From Edaphobacter sp. (GTDB taxonomy: Bacteria > Acidobacteriota > Terriglobia > Terriglobales > Acidobacteriaceae), in NCBI RefSeq assembly GCF_028283685.1, contig NZ_JAPWKF010000006.1, positions 21,729-85,728 on the forward strand: DNA of 64,000 nt, given 5' to 3'. Shown one piece after another: positions 1 through 8,313 of this stretch. The notes under the pieces are model-generated. The model worked only from the letters and a program-made list of their open reading frames with translations. It did not search any database and was not told where the DNA came from. How positions within the stretch are numbered: position 1 is the first letter of the stretch; every line of letters begins with the position of its first letter. Made by a program: the position numbers and the translations under genes.

Positions 1-1
1 C

Positions 2-439
2 TTTACCGGCAATTATGGCAGCCAGTATCAAACCGCAAAGAGGTATTCGACGACCCTTGCGTTCAAGGAACCGAAGGGCACCCTGGCGCAGATGTCCGTG
101 GATGATGCCTCCAAGATGATCGAGGCCGTTCTGTCGGTGAATGCCGCCGATCAGGTGCGTGCACGCGATAACGGCGTGGTCGCCCGCTCGTGCGAGCCGC
201 ATTGCGCCGTCTCCACGACGACGGGCACGGTCGTCGGCGGTGCGGTTGTTCCTCAGGCCGGTGAGCCTGCCCCTCCGCAGGCCAGTACGCCGACCGTCGC
301 GCTGGGACAAACACCGGATCAGGTGACGGCGAACATGGGCGCGCCCAAACGGATCGTCGATCTCGGCTCGAAGAAGATCTATACCTATCCCGATATGAAG
401 GTGATCTTCACCGACGGCAAAGTCAGCGATGTGCAGTAA
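2..439 (+). CDS. C-terminal part of a hypothetical protein with an SmpA/OmlA-like tail (5' cut by window)
   Basis: The frame is open from the first bases of the window to the TAA at 437-439, so the true start lies outside; the first internal ATG is at 92. The visible 145 residues contain a Pro/Thr/Val-rich linker and a C-terminal segment (VALGQTPDQVTANMGAPKRI, followed by a predicted beta hairpin and FTDGKV). This resembles the small SmpA/BamE-like lipoprotein fold often found at the end of acidobacterial hypothetical proteins. That assignment is by pattern only. The function is unknown, and envelope location is a guess because no N-terminus is available. Confidence 0.6.
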   Translation, partial: FTGNYGSQYQTAKRYSTTLAFKEPKGTLAQMSVDDASKMIEAVLSVNAADQVRARDNGVVARSCEPHCAVSTTTGTVVGGAVVPQAGEPAPPQASTPTVALGQTPDQVTANMGAPKRIVDLGSKKIYTYPDMKVIFTDGKVSDVQ

Positions 440-577
440 GGCTGTCCTCGCTTCGGCGCTGCATCCGTAGTGCCTGCGGGGCTGATGTTGCATCAGCAGA
501 GAGTCGCGGCTCCAGTAAAAATGGAGCCGCGATGCTGTTTAACAAACGATGGAGCGGACTCAACCTGGACAGCGAGA

Positions 578-709
578 GGAACGCCCGGCGCCTCCCGTCG
601 GTGGTGGGAGGGGGGCGGGGAAGGAGCGGCATCGCTTTGGGGAGAAGGTCGAGGCGGGTTGTTTGCTGCGGATGCAGGGGAGGGACTTGGAACGCCGCCA
701 GTGAAGCTT
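578..709 (+). repeat. Direct repeat copy A, upstream of the AAA ATPase
   Basis: About 132 bp, imperfectly repeated at 1924-2057 in the same orientation. The last 53 bp (657-709) match 2005-2057 exactly. The more divergent 5' half shares the GGAACGCCCGGCG start and the TTTGGGGAGaAGGTCGA core. The two copies bracket the ATPase gene at 755-1920. The rest of the 440-754 intergenic stretch shows no gene. Confidence 0.8.
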
Positions 710-754
710 CAGGCGGTCGTTCGTTCGCATGGGATGCGCCGTTATGCTGGAGCC

Positions 755-1920
755 ATGATTCGTACCGTCGCTATCCACGGATACCGCTCGCTGCGGGAGC
801 TGGTGCTGCCTCTGGGGCAGCTGAATATCATTACCGGAGCCAACGGCAGCGGCAAGTCGAGTGTGTATCGTTCGCTGCGGTTGCTGGCGGATGTGGCGCA
901 GAACGCGGTGGTGGCATCGCTGGCGCGCGAGGGTGGGCTAAGCTCGACCTTCTGGGCCGGGCCGGAGACGATTGCGCGCAGCGTGAAGCAGGGTGTGCAC
1001 CCGGTGGAGGGGCTGGCGAAGCGCAGCACGGCCAGTCTGAAGCTGGGCTTTGGCGGCGACGACTATGGGTACAGCATCGATCTCGGTTATCCTCACCCGC
1101 GACGACGATGTTTGGCATGGACCCGCGGGTGAAGCGTGAGTGCGTGTGGCATGGGCCGCTGTATCGCAAGGCCTCGGCGATGGTGGACCGGCGGAATAAC
1201 TTTGTGTGGCTCTCGACGCTGAAAGACGAGGAGCCGGTGATGCTGACGCAGCACCTGGCCGATACTGACAGTATGCTGGCGAGCGTCGCGGACCCGATGC
1301 GAGCGCCGGAGATGATCGCGGTGCGTGAGAGGATGCGCGGCTGGCGGTTCTACGACCACTTCCGCAGCGACGCCGAGTCTCCAGCGCGGCTGGCGCAGAT
1401 CGGTACCTTCAGCCCAGTGTTGAATGCGGATGGCAGCAACATGGCGGCGGCGCTGGAGACGATCATCGAGCAGCGGCAGGATGGCGCGCTGGCCGCAGTG
1501 CTGGAGGACGCCTTCCCCGGAAGTCGCCTGTGGGTGCGCGACAGCGAAGGCCGGTTCGAGGTGCAGCTGGAGCAGCATGGCCTGCTGCGTCCGCTGTCCG
1601 TCGCTGAGCTCTCGGACGGCACGTTGCGCTACCTGCTGTGGATGGCGGCGCTGCTGACGACGAGGCTTCCGGCGCTGATGGTGCTCAACGAGCCGGAGAC
1701 GAGCCTGCATCCGGAGTTGCTGGCTCCGCTGGGTCGGCTGATTGCGAGAGCGTCGCGGGAGACGCAGGTGATCGTGGTCTCGCATGCGCAGACGCTGATC
1801 GATACCATGCTGGCCGAGACTGCCTGCGAGCACCTTCATTTGGTGAAGGAGTTTGGCGAGACGAAGCTGGAGGGGGCGACGCTGTTCAACACGCCGAAGT
1901 GGGCGTGGCCCGAGCGGTAG
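755..1920 (+). pseudogene. AAA ATPase of the RecF/AAA_21 type, split by a frameshift
   Basis: Predicted ATP-binding protein of the SMC/RecF-like AAA_21 group, often seen as lone ATPases or in defence islands. The N-terminal part from ATG 755 reads MIRTVAIHGYRSLRELVLPL and carries the Walker A GANGSGKSS near residue 30. The C-terminal part carries an ELSDGTLRYL signature and a Walker B/D-loop region LNEPETSLHPEL. The two parts are in different frames. The switch falls between 1099 and 1108, where one base appears to be missing, so the gene as written cannot make the full ~388-aa product. It may be a true pseudogene or a sequencing indel. It lies between direct repeats. Confidence 0.75.
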
Positions 1921-1923
1921 GAA

Positions 1924-2057
1924 GGAACGCCCGGCGTCTCGTCCGTGGTGGCTGCGAGGCGCCGGGGTGATGAAGCGGCATTGCTTTGGGGAGGAGGTCG
2001 AAGCGGTTGTTTGCTGCGGATGCAGGGGAGGGACTTGGAACGCCGCCAGTGAAGCTT
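1924..2057 (+). repeat. Direct repeat copy B, downstream of the AAA ATPase
   Basis: Partner of 578-709. Positions 2005-2057 are identical to 657-709, and the 5' half is diverged. It starts four bases after the ATPase stop and its end touches the stop codon of the leftward zinc-finger gene at 2057. Confidence 0.8.
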
Positions 2058-2347
2058 TATGCGCGGGGTATGGGAATCTCGCGGCGAAGGCCGGAGAGAC
2101 CGCCGAGCAGGGCGGCGCCGGAGAATCGATGGTCGCCGGACCAGTCGGGCATGTTGAAGGGCATGGCCGGATGCGCGGTGGTGGTGTCGGTGTCGTGATG
2201 GTGCCGTGCGAGCTCGCCGAGGACGATAGTGCGCATGGTCTCGCGCTCGTTGGGGCAGGAGCGCTCCCAGTAAACCAGGAAGCCCTGCTTACAGACGGCG
2301 CACTCGATGTCTTTCTTCTCTTCGCTGTGCTTGAGGAGAACTTGCAT
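2057..2347 (-). CDS. Small CxxC/HH zinc-finger-like protein, paralogue 1
   Basis: A 96-aa protein starting at MQVLLKHSEEK. This start is chosen over the longer frame because an AGAGGGA ribosome site lies about 10 nt upstream and because its paralogue at 8314-8562 starts at the matching place. It has a CAVC pair (zinc knuckle) followed by GF..YWER, a histidine cluster (RHHHD) and a conserved tail (FNMPDWSGDHRFSGAALLGG). The C..C/H..H spacing suggests one bound zinc. No named family is recognised. A role in DNA or protein binding is conceivable but not shown. Confidence 0.7.
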   Translation of the reverse strand: MQVLLKHSEEKKDIECAVCKQGFLVYWERSCPNERETMRTIVLGELARHHHDTDTTTAHPAMPFNMPDWSGDHRFSGAALLGGLSGLRREIPIPRA

Positions 2348-2641
2348 AGGGTGGGTCCCTCTTGATCTTGGGTCTGGATAAGGTTTTTCTAATGTAGAGC
2401 CCTTTTCGGGGGATGGAAATACCACGGAGGGGTGAGTCGTTATACTCGTTTGCACGGGAAACGATGCACGCACGCGGACGAACGAAATTGTGTGGATCTT
2501 TCTATCGTAGGGTTTTGCCGTTCGCATCCCGAATCGGGCGCTGTTGCCGTGCCGCCGTCGCTGGATCTACCGTATCGTCCGGGCCCCTGCACAAACTGAC
2601 AATCTGATCTCGAGTCTGATCTCGATCTGCGGAGGTGAGAG

Positions 2642-4168
2642 ATGGCACAGGGCGAGGCACGCGTGGATGCGAATGTGTCGTCGCGGCTGGTGGCGTTTGC
2701 ACTGGTAACGGTGGCCGGGGCTGCGGTGCTGTCGGTGCTCGGCGTCACGCCGGGGCTGGTGCTGGCGTGGCTTCTGCTTGCCGCTGCGGTGGTGGCAGTG
2801 GTGGAGCGCGAGCTGCTGGCCTTGCTGGGCGAGGCCTTGCTGGCGAGAGAGCGGAGGGCGGCGAAGAAGATCACGATCGAGAAGCCGTCAGTGCCTGCGG
2901 CCGTTCCTGCCTCTGCGCCGCCAGAGGATGCAGGCGCCACATTGCCGGTCGAGGTGCAGGCGCTGGCACCGGCACCAGTGGAGGCTCGGAGCGAGGGGGC
3001 GGCATCGCAGTCCTTGTTCGGAGACCTGCGGAAGACTTCGAGCAAGGAGAAGGATGAGCCGAAGCGGGAACTGAACCACGCGGCGCGGCTGGCGCTGGAG
3101 CTCGGTCTGCCGATTTTGCTGATGGTGGGGACGCTGGTGGTCTCGGGCAGGCTTGCGCCGAAGGCGGTTGACGGGGGCAAGGGCGACGGCGGATGCTGCT
3201 GTGTCTGCACGACCGCGCCGAAGCAGGGCGGCGATCACGGCAACGATAACTCAGGGGGCGGAGACTTCGATGGGTCGCACGGCGACAGCAGCAGCGTGAT
3301 GCGGCTGAGCCCGGAGCTGGAGGCTGCGGTGCTGCGATATCTCGATGGCCGGGAGCAGGCGCCGTCTTCTTCGGGATGGAATATATGGCTGCTGCTGGCG
3401 ATTGCGGCGGGCGTGGTGTTCCTGGCGTTTGCGGTGAAGGAGCATCCGGCGACGACGGCTCCGCTGGCGGCGGCGGGGCTGGCGCTGGCGGCGATGAAGT
3501 CCGATCACGTGTCGCACTTCGATCGCGTGGCGAGCTGGGTGTTCTTAGGCGCGTTTGTCCTGGTCGCGGGGGTGCTGGTCTGGTTTGCGCTCTATCGCTG
3601 GAAGCGGCTGATGCCGCATGACGGCGAGGCGGATGAAGGAAGGTCGAAGCGGAAGAGCAAGCTGGTGGAGTCGCCGCTGAACGTGGTGCTGTCGATGGCG
3701 ATCCTGCTGTGGACGGGTCTGGTGCTGTGCTATCACCAGCGGATGCCGAGGCCGGAGAACAAGCCGACCGACGGTCCGGTGCAGCCGCAGCCTCCGGTGG
3801 ACCACCCGCTTGAAGGCAAGGTGGAGTACAAGCTGCTCACGCCGATCCCCGGATTTGCGCCATTCCATTCGGAGATTCCGGCGGCGAAGGAGGATGCGGT
3901 GGAGAAGCTGGCGGCAGAGCTGGGTTCGCCGCAGAGTGCGCGTCTGCTGCTGCTGGGCTCGGCCGATTGCACGGCGATCCGCAAGGGGCGTGAGCTGACG
4001 AACAAGCAGTTGGCGGAGCAGAGGGCGCTGGTGGTGAAAGATGCGTTGCAGCGCAGAGGTGTGCCGAAAGGGGTTGCGGTGGACGCGGTCTCCCTGCACC
4101 AGTACGACCGCTGCCGGGAGTCGGAAGATCTGCGAGCGGTGTTTCCGGTGCTGCTGCTGGGGCGGTGA
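2642..4168 (+). CDS. Multi-pass membrane protein with an OmpA-like C-terminal domain
   Basis: 508 aa, start supported by GGAGGTGAGAG just upstream. Hydrophobic helices lie near residues 15-60, 150-170, 250-300 and 340-375. They are separated by an Ala/Pro-rich linker and by a Gly/Asp-rich loop with a Cys cluster (GGCCCVC, about residue 185). The last ~115 residues resemble an OmpA/MotB-type domain: an FHSEIPAAKEDAVEKLAAEL helix, then LLLLGSADC, then an NKQLAEQRALVVKDALQRRG helix. That fold usually binds peptidoglycan. It stands alone between oppositely oriented genes. A cell-envelope role is inferred. Confidence 0.65.
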   Translation: MAQGEARVDANVSSRLVAFALVTVAGAAVLSVLGVTPGLVLAWLLLAAAVVAVVERELLALLGEALLARERRAAKKITIEKPSVPAAVPASAPPEDAGATLPVEVQALAPAPVEARSEGAASQSLFGDLRKTSSKEKDEPKRELNHAARLALELGLPILLMVGTLVVSGRLAPKAVDGGKGDGGCCCVCTTAPKQGGDHGNDNSGGGDFDGSHGDSSSVMRLSPELEAAVLRYLDGREQAPSSSGWNIWLLLAIAAGVVFLAFAVKEHPATTAPLAAAGLALAAMKSDHVSHFDRVASWVFLGAFVLVAGVLVWFALYRWKRLMPHDGEADEGRSKRKSKLVESPLNVVLSMAILLWTGLVLCYHQRMPRPENKPTDGPVQPQPPVDHPLEGKVEYKLLTPIPGFAPFHSEIPAAKEDAVEKLAAELGSPQSARLLLLGSADCTAIRKGRELTNKQLAEQRALVVKDALQRRGVPKGVAVDAVSLHQYDRCRESEDLRAVFPVLLLGR

Positions 4169-4213
4169 GTTGGGGCCCCGCCGGGTTTGATCTTCGGCGA
4201 GGCCCGTCTGTCG

Positions 4214-5107
4214 TTAGGCCCTGGCTTCGGCGGCGATGCCGTCGAGGGTCTTCAGGCTTTCGGCCGGCAGGTTGATGCTGGCGGCGGCGATGTTCTCGCG
4301 CAGGTGGCCGCGCGAGGAGGTGCCGGGGATCAGCAGCATGTTGGGCGCGCGGTGCAGCAGCCACGCGAGTGCGGTCTGCATTGGCGTTGCGTTGAGGCTC
4401 TTCGCGACGTCGTCCAGCGTGGACGATTGCAGCGGCGTGAAGCCTCCCAGCGGGAAGAAGGGCACGAAGGCGATGCCTTCAGCGGTGAGCTGGTCGAGGA
4501 AGGCGTCGTCTTCGCGCAGGGCGACGTTGTAGAGGTTCTGGATGCAGACGATGGGGGCGATAGCCTGCGCCTCCTTCAACTGCTTTGCCGATACATTGCT
4601 CAGACCGATGTGGCGGATGAGGCCCTGCTGCTTGAGCTCAGCCAGCGTGGAGACCTGCTCGGCGATGGAGAAGTCGCCGGGGCGCGAGATGTCGTCGGGG
4701 TTGAAGGCGCGCAGGTTGACGATGTCGAGTGCGTCGAGGCCGAGGTTGCGCAGATTGCTGTGGGCTCCGTCGATCAGCTCCTGACGCGACTGCGCGGGCA
4801 GCCATGCGCCCTTCTCGTCGCGGCGTGCGCCGAGCTTGGTGACGATCACGAGGTTATCGCGATAGGGGTGCAGCGCTTCCTTGATGATCTGGTTGGTGAC
4901 GTGGGGGCCGTAGAAGTCGCTGGTGTCGATGTGGTCGATGCCGGTTTCGATGGCCTCGCGCAGGACGGCGACGGCCTCGTCGCGGTCGCGGGGAGGGCCG
5001 AAGACGTGCGGCCCGGCCAGCTGCATGGCTCCGTAGCCCATGCGATGGACGGTGAGATCGGTTCCGGGGAAGGTGAAGGTTCCGGCGAGATTGGCTGGTG
5101 TGCTCAT
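4214..5107 (-). CDS. pdxI: Aldo/keto reductase, PdxI (YdbC)-like pyridoxal reductase
   Basis: 297 aa, about the length of E. coli PdxI (formerly YdbC), which it resembles closely from memory. Shared stretches include GYGAMQLAGPHVFGPPRDRD, HIDTSDFYGPHVTNQII, FVPFFPLGGFTPLQSSTL and LLIPGTSSRGHLREN. PdxI interconverts pyridoxine and pyridoxal with NADP(H) in vitamin B6 salvage. The AKR Asp (TSD), Tyr (FYG) and Lys (TKLG) are present. The usual catalytic His is replaced in the VNLR strand, as in PdxI itself. It is divergent from the TetR gene at 5149 with 41 bp between them, so control by that regulator is plausible. Confidence 0.85.
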   Translation of the reverse strand: MSTPANLAGTFTFPGTDLTVHRMGYGAMQLAGPHVFGPPRDRDEAVAVLREAIETGIDHIDTSDFYGPHVTNQIIKEALHPYRDNLVIVTKLGARRDEKGAWLPAQSRQELIDGAHSNLRNLGLDALDIVNLRAFNPDDISRPGDFSIAEQVSTLAELKQQGLIRHIGLSNVSAKQLKEAQAIAPIVCIQNLYNVALREDDAFLDQLTAEGIAFVPFFPLGGFTPLQSSTLDDVAKSLNATPMQTALAWLLHRAPNMLLIPGTSSRGHLRENIAAASINLPAESLKTLDGIAAEARA

Positions 5108-5148
5108 ACGTGATTAGATGAAGAAAGCTTCAGGTTAGGAGTTCGCAT

Positions 5149-5781
5149 TTGCCGAAGGCCACAGTGGTGGAGCTAAAGCCAAGAAAGACGCCGGTTCAGG
5201 AACGTTCGACGGCCAGCGTGCAGGCGATCCGCGAGGCGGCGATTCAGGTTTTGCTGGCCGTGGGCAAGGAGCAGCTGACGACGACGCGGGTGGCGGCGCG
5301 GGCGGGTGTCTCGGTGGGAACGCTGTATCAGTACTTCCCCAATAAAAGCTCGTTGCTGCAGGACGTGCTGAAGGCGCACCTGGACCGCGTGTATGGCGCG
5401 GTGGAGCAGGTCTGCGAGCAGGCAAAAGGCAGACCCCTGGCGGAGATGGCCGATGCCCTGGTGACGGAGTTTCTACGGGTCAAGATGGAGCATGCGGCCA
5501 CGTCGCGCGCCTTGTACTTTGTGAACGACGATGTGGGCGGCATGGAGATTGCGCGTAGCAATATGACGCGCGGGGTGAAGGCTGTGGCGGCGATGTTTGC
5601 CAGCTCCAGCGATCCGCTGCGGATCGACGCGGAGGTGATGGCGTCGACCGTGATGGCGGCGCTGGCCGGGGTGAGCCGCAGGATGCTGGAGTCGGGGCGC
5701 GTCTCGCCGAAGATGATGCAGGCGATGCGAACGGAGCTGGATGTGCTGGCGCGGGCGTATGTCGGGGCCTGCGTGGGGTAG
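5149..5781 (+). CDS. TetR/AcrR family transcriptional regulator
   Basis: 210 aa, starting at TTG 5149 with an AGGAG ribosome site at about 5136-5140; no ATG occurs upstream in frame. The N-terminal HTH spans about residues 20-65 (AIREAAIQVLLAVGKEQLTT, VAARAGVSVGTLYQYFPNKS), followed by a helical ligand domain ending at Gly210. It is divergent from pdxI and probably represses itself and/or pdxI from the 41-bp gap. No clear palindrome was recognised there. Confidence 0.85.
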   Translation: MPKATVVELKPRKTPVQERSTASVQAIREAAIQVLLAVGKEQLTTTRVAARAGVSVGTLYQYFPNKSSLLQDVLKAHLDRVYGAVEQVCEQAKGRPLAEMADALVTEFLRVKMEHAATSRALYFVNDDVGGMEIARSNMTRGVKAVAAMFASSSDPLRIDAEVMASTVMAALAGVSRRMLESGRVSPKMMQAMRTELDVLARAYVGACVG

Positions 5782-5791
5782 GGGCCGCGTC

Positions 5792-6202
5792 TCAGGAGGC
5801 GCGCTGGGCTTTGCGGCCTTCGCGGTGGGCGAGGACGGTGGCGAGGTTGTTCTCGACCCAGGCGGTAAGCGCATAGACGTGCGGAGCCATCTCGCTGCCG
5901 AGCGGAGTGAGGCTGTACTCGACGCTGGGCGGCTTGGTGGGGAAGACGGTGCGTTCGACGAAGCCGTCCTCCTCGAGTGCGCGCAGGGACTGGGCGAGCA
6001 TCTTTTCGCTGACGCCGCCGATGAGACGGCGCAACTCGCTGAAGCGGCGCTTGCGGTCCAGCAGCAGTCGCAGGATCAGCATGCTCCAGCGCGCGGTGAT
6101 GTGGTCGAGCACGGTGCGGGTGGGGCAGGTGCCCTGGTAGACGTCCCCGGTGATGGGGTGGACGTTGGAGGTGATGCTGGAGATGGGGGTGCGCCGCGCC
6201 AT
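5792..6202 (-). CDS. qorR: HxlR-family winged-helix regulator, QorR (YtfH)-like
   Basis: 136 aa HxlR-type winged helix. The signature includes a single Cys near the N-terminus (QGTCPTR), VLDHITARWSMLILRLLLD, RRFSELRRLIGGVSEKMLAQ and the wing region PPSVEYSLTPLG. HxlR/YodB proteins often sense quinones or aldehydes through this N-terminal Cys. It is divergent from a QorB-like quinone reductase, the same arrangement as E. coli ytfH-ytfG (qorR-qorB). An inverted repeat at 6228-6244 lies in the shared promoter region. Confidence 0.85.
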   Translation of the reverse strand: MARRTPISSITSNVHPITGDVYQGTCPTRTVLDHITARWSMLILRLLLDRKRRFSELRRLIGGVSEKMLAQSLRALEEDGFVERTVFPTKPPSVEYSLTPLGSEMAPHVYALTAWVENNLATVLAHREGRKAQRAS

Positions 6203-6227
6203 GTTACAAGCTTACCCTAAAGTACGT

Positions 6228-6244
6228 ACTTACTAAAAGTAAGT
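6228..6244. promoter_or_regulatory. Putative QorR operator
   Basis: Perfect inverted repeat ACTTAC-TAAAA-GTAAGT between the divergent qorR and qorB genes, overlapped on the left by a second palindrome AGTACGTACT at 6221-6230. HxlR-family regulators bind short AT-centred palindromes with CTTAC/GTAAG arms. The position, 26 bp from the qorR start and 58 bp from qorB, fits control of both genes. Confidence 0.65.
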
Positions 6245-6301
6245 TATAGGTCTAGTCTGTTGCTGGTAGCGGGAGACATTCCCGCCGAAGGAGACGAGAC
6301 G

Positions 6302-7159
6302 ATGATCGTAGTGACAGGAGCGACAGGGCAGCTGGGACGGTTGGTGGTGGAGCAGCTGCTGAAGGCGGTTCCAGCGAAGGAGATTGTGGCGGCGGTACGT
6401 ACGCCGTCGAAGGCTGCCGATCTGGCGGCGAAGGGTGTGACGGTGCGCGAGGGCGACTATGCGAAGCCGGAGACGCTGCTGACGGCATTCGCCGGGGCGG
6501 AGAAGGTGCTGCTGGTCTCGTCGAATGAGCTGTTCAGCGATCGCGTGGTGCAGCACAAGGCGGCGGTGGACGCGGCGAAGGCCGCAGGGGTGAAGCTGCT
6601 GGTCTACACCAGTGTGCTGCGGGCGGATACGTCGGGTCTGGGGCTGGCGGCGGCGCATCGCGCGACCGAGGAATACATCAAGGCGTCGGGGCTGCCGTAT
6701 GTGTTTCTGCGCAACGGCTGGTACATGGAGAACCACACGGAGGCGCTGGGACCGGCGCTCGAGCATGGAGCGATCCTGGGCGCGTCGAAGGATGGCCGGA
6801 TCGCCGGGGCGATGCGCCGCGACTATGCCGCTGCTGCGGTGAAGGTGCTGACGGAGGCGTCGGCGGTCAAGCCGGTCTACGAGCTGGCGGGCGATGCTCC
6901 GTACACGGTTGCTGACATTGCGGCGGAGGTCTCGCGACAGAGCGGCAAGCCTGTTGTCTACAACGACATGCCTGTGGCGGAGTATGAGAAGGCGTTGCAG
7001 CAGTTCGGTCTGCCGGTGCCGCTGGCAAAGCTGCTGGCCGACAGCGACGCGGGCGTGGCCAGGGGCGAGCTGGACGACAGCGGTCACGAGCTGAGCCGTC
7101 TGCTGGGCAGACCGACGGAGTCGTTGGCGACGGCGGTGCAGGAGGCGCTGAAGGGGTAG
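6302..7159 (+). CDS. qorB: NAD(P)H:quinone oxidoreductase QorB-like, NmrA-type SDR
   Basis: 285 aa from ATG 6302, preceded by GAAGGAGACGAGACG. A longer in-frame start at 6260 is rejected because it lacks a ribosome site and would lengthen the protein before the Rossmann motif. Atypical SDR of the NmrA group: VTGATGQLGRLVVEQLL dinucleotide motif at residues 4-20, then VYTSVLRADTS, LRNGWYMEN, RRDYAAAA and YELAGD. All recall E. coli QorB (YtfG), an NADPH-dependent quinone reductase. The pairing with a divergent HxlR regulator strengthens the call. Confidence 0.85.
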   Translation: MIVVTGATGQLGRLVVEQLLKAVPAKEIVAAVRTPSKAADLAAKGVTVREGDYAKPETLLTAFAGAEKVLLVSSNELFSDRVVQHKAAVDAAKAAGVKLLVYTSVLRADTSGLGLAAAHRATEEYIKASGLPYVFLRNGWYMENHTEALGPALEHGAILGASKDGRIAGAMRRDYAAAAVKVLTEASAVKPVYELAGDAPYTVADIAAEVSRQSGKPVVYNDMPVAEYEKALQQFGLPVPLAKLLADSDAGVARGELDDSGHELSRLLGRPTESLATAVQEALKG

Positions 7160-7304
7160 GTGTTGTCGCTGGGTGCCCACGTCTCAGGGGCGAGAGGTGG
7201 GTTCCCGGCGAGCATTTTGGACCTGGTCCGGGGGCATCTTGAAGCGCAATGGCGCTTCGTCACATTGGCCCGATGCGGGTCTTTCTCTCTGCTACAAAAA
7301 CAGG

Positions 7305-8195
7305 ATGCGCGCGATCCTCTCTTCCCTGCTCCTGCTGTTGTGCTGCTGCCCCAAGGCCCTCGTTGCCGAAGCCAACCCTGCGTGGACGACGCCGATTGCA
7401 CCGTTCCGCATAGCGGACAACCTGTACTACGTGGGCAGCGAGGATCTGGCCAGCTACCTCGTCGTAACGCCCAAAGGAAACATCCTCATCAATGCGAATC
7501 TCGCCAGCTCACCGAAGCTGATTCGGGCGAGTGTGGAGAAGCTGGGCTTTCGTTGGAGCGACACCAAAATCCTGCTCAACAGCCAGGCGCACTTCGATCA
7601 CGTCGCCGGGGCCGCGGAGATCGTGCGCGAGACCCATGCCGGGAACATGGTGATGGACGGCGATGCGAGTGTGATGGAGACCGGCGCACGCACGGACTTC
7701 CTGTCGCCCTCCCCCAATATCGACCGATACGCTCCTGTGCCGGTGGATCGCATTCTGCATGATGGGGAGGCGGTAAGCCTGGGGAATGTGACGCTGATCG
7801 CCCACAAAACTGCCGGCCATACGCGCGGATGCACCACATGGACGATGCGATCTCATCTTCCGGGGGAGCCGGCGGGAACGATGCGGAACATCGTCATCGT
7901 CGGTGGGGTGGGCTTCTGGTCGGAGTACCACTTCGTCGCCACGCCCGGCCATCCCGTAAGCTATCCGGGCATCGTGCAGGATTTTCAGCATACCTTCTCG
8001 GAGCTGCAGGCTTTGCCCTGTGACATCTTTCTGGGGGCGCATGGCGTGTACTTCGACATGCTGGCCAAGCTGAAGCGCTATCCGCAGGCAGGCCCTGGAG
8101 TTTTTATCGACCCGGCTGGCTACCAGGCGTTTGTCGCTCAGGCTCAGGAGACGTTCGCGAAGGCCTTAGCCAAACAGAAAGCTGCTGCTGAGTGA
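7305..8195 (+). CDS. Subclass B3-like metallo-beta-lactamase-fold protein (secreted)
   Basis: 296 aa from ATG 7305. A signal peptide with a Leu/Cys-rich core (residues 1-21) indicates export. Zinc-ligand pattern: Q94-x-H96-x-D98-H99 (NSQAHFDH), H172 (AGHTRGCT) and H246 (LGAHGVYF). That is the B3 layout with Gln in place of the first His, as in GOB-type enzymes. B3 relatives hydrolyse beta-lactams, but many soil homologues have other or unknown substrates. It lies between qorB and a terminator at 8226. Activity cannot be decided from sequence. Confidence 0.75.
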   Translation: MRAILSSLLLLLCCCPKALVAEANPAWTTPIAPFRIADNLYYVGSEDLASYLVVTPKGNILINANLASSPKLIRASVEKLGFRWSDTKILLNSQAHFDHVAGAAEIVRETHAGNMVMDGDASVMETGARTDFLSPSPNIDRYAPVPVDRILHDGEAVSLGNVTLIAHKTAGHTRGCTTWTMRSHLPGEPAGTMRNIVIVGGVGFWSEYHFVATPGHPVSYPGIVQDFQHTFSELQALPCDIFLGAHGVYFDMLAKLKRYPQAGPGVFIDPAGYQAFVAQAQETFAKALAKQKAAAE

Positions 8196-8225
8196 GCACT
8201 GCTCAAGGTGTAGGGCGTTAAGTGC

Positions 8226-8254
8226 AGAAGCCACGCGCGAGGCGCGTGGCTTCT
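8226..8254. terminator. Bidirectional terminator hairpin
   Basis: Perfect 13-bp stem (8226-8238 / 8242-8254) with a 3-nt loop between the rightward lactamase-fold gene and the leftward zinc-finger gene. A short T-containing tail follows (TTCTTG). The convergent arrangement suits both genes. Confidence 0.75.
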
Positions 8255-8313
8255 TGACGCGGCAGAACTCCAGTACCACCCGGACCCTGCACGCGATGTC
8301 GGAAAAACGTGGC

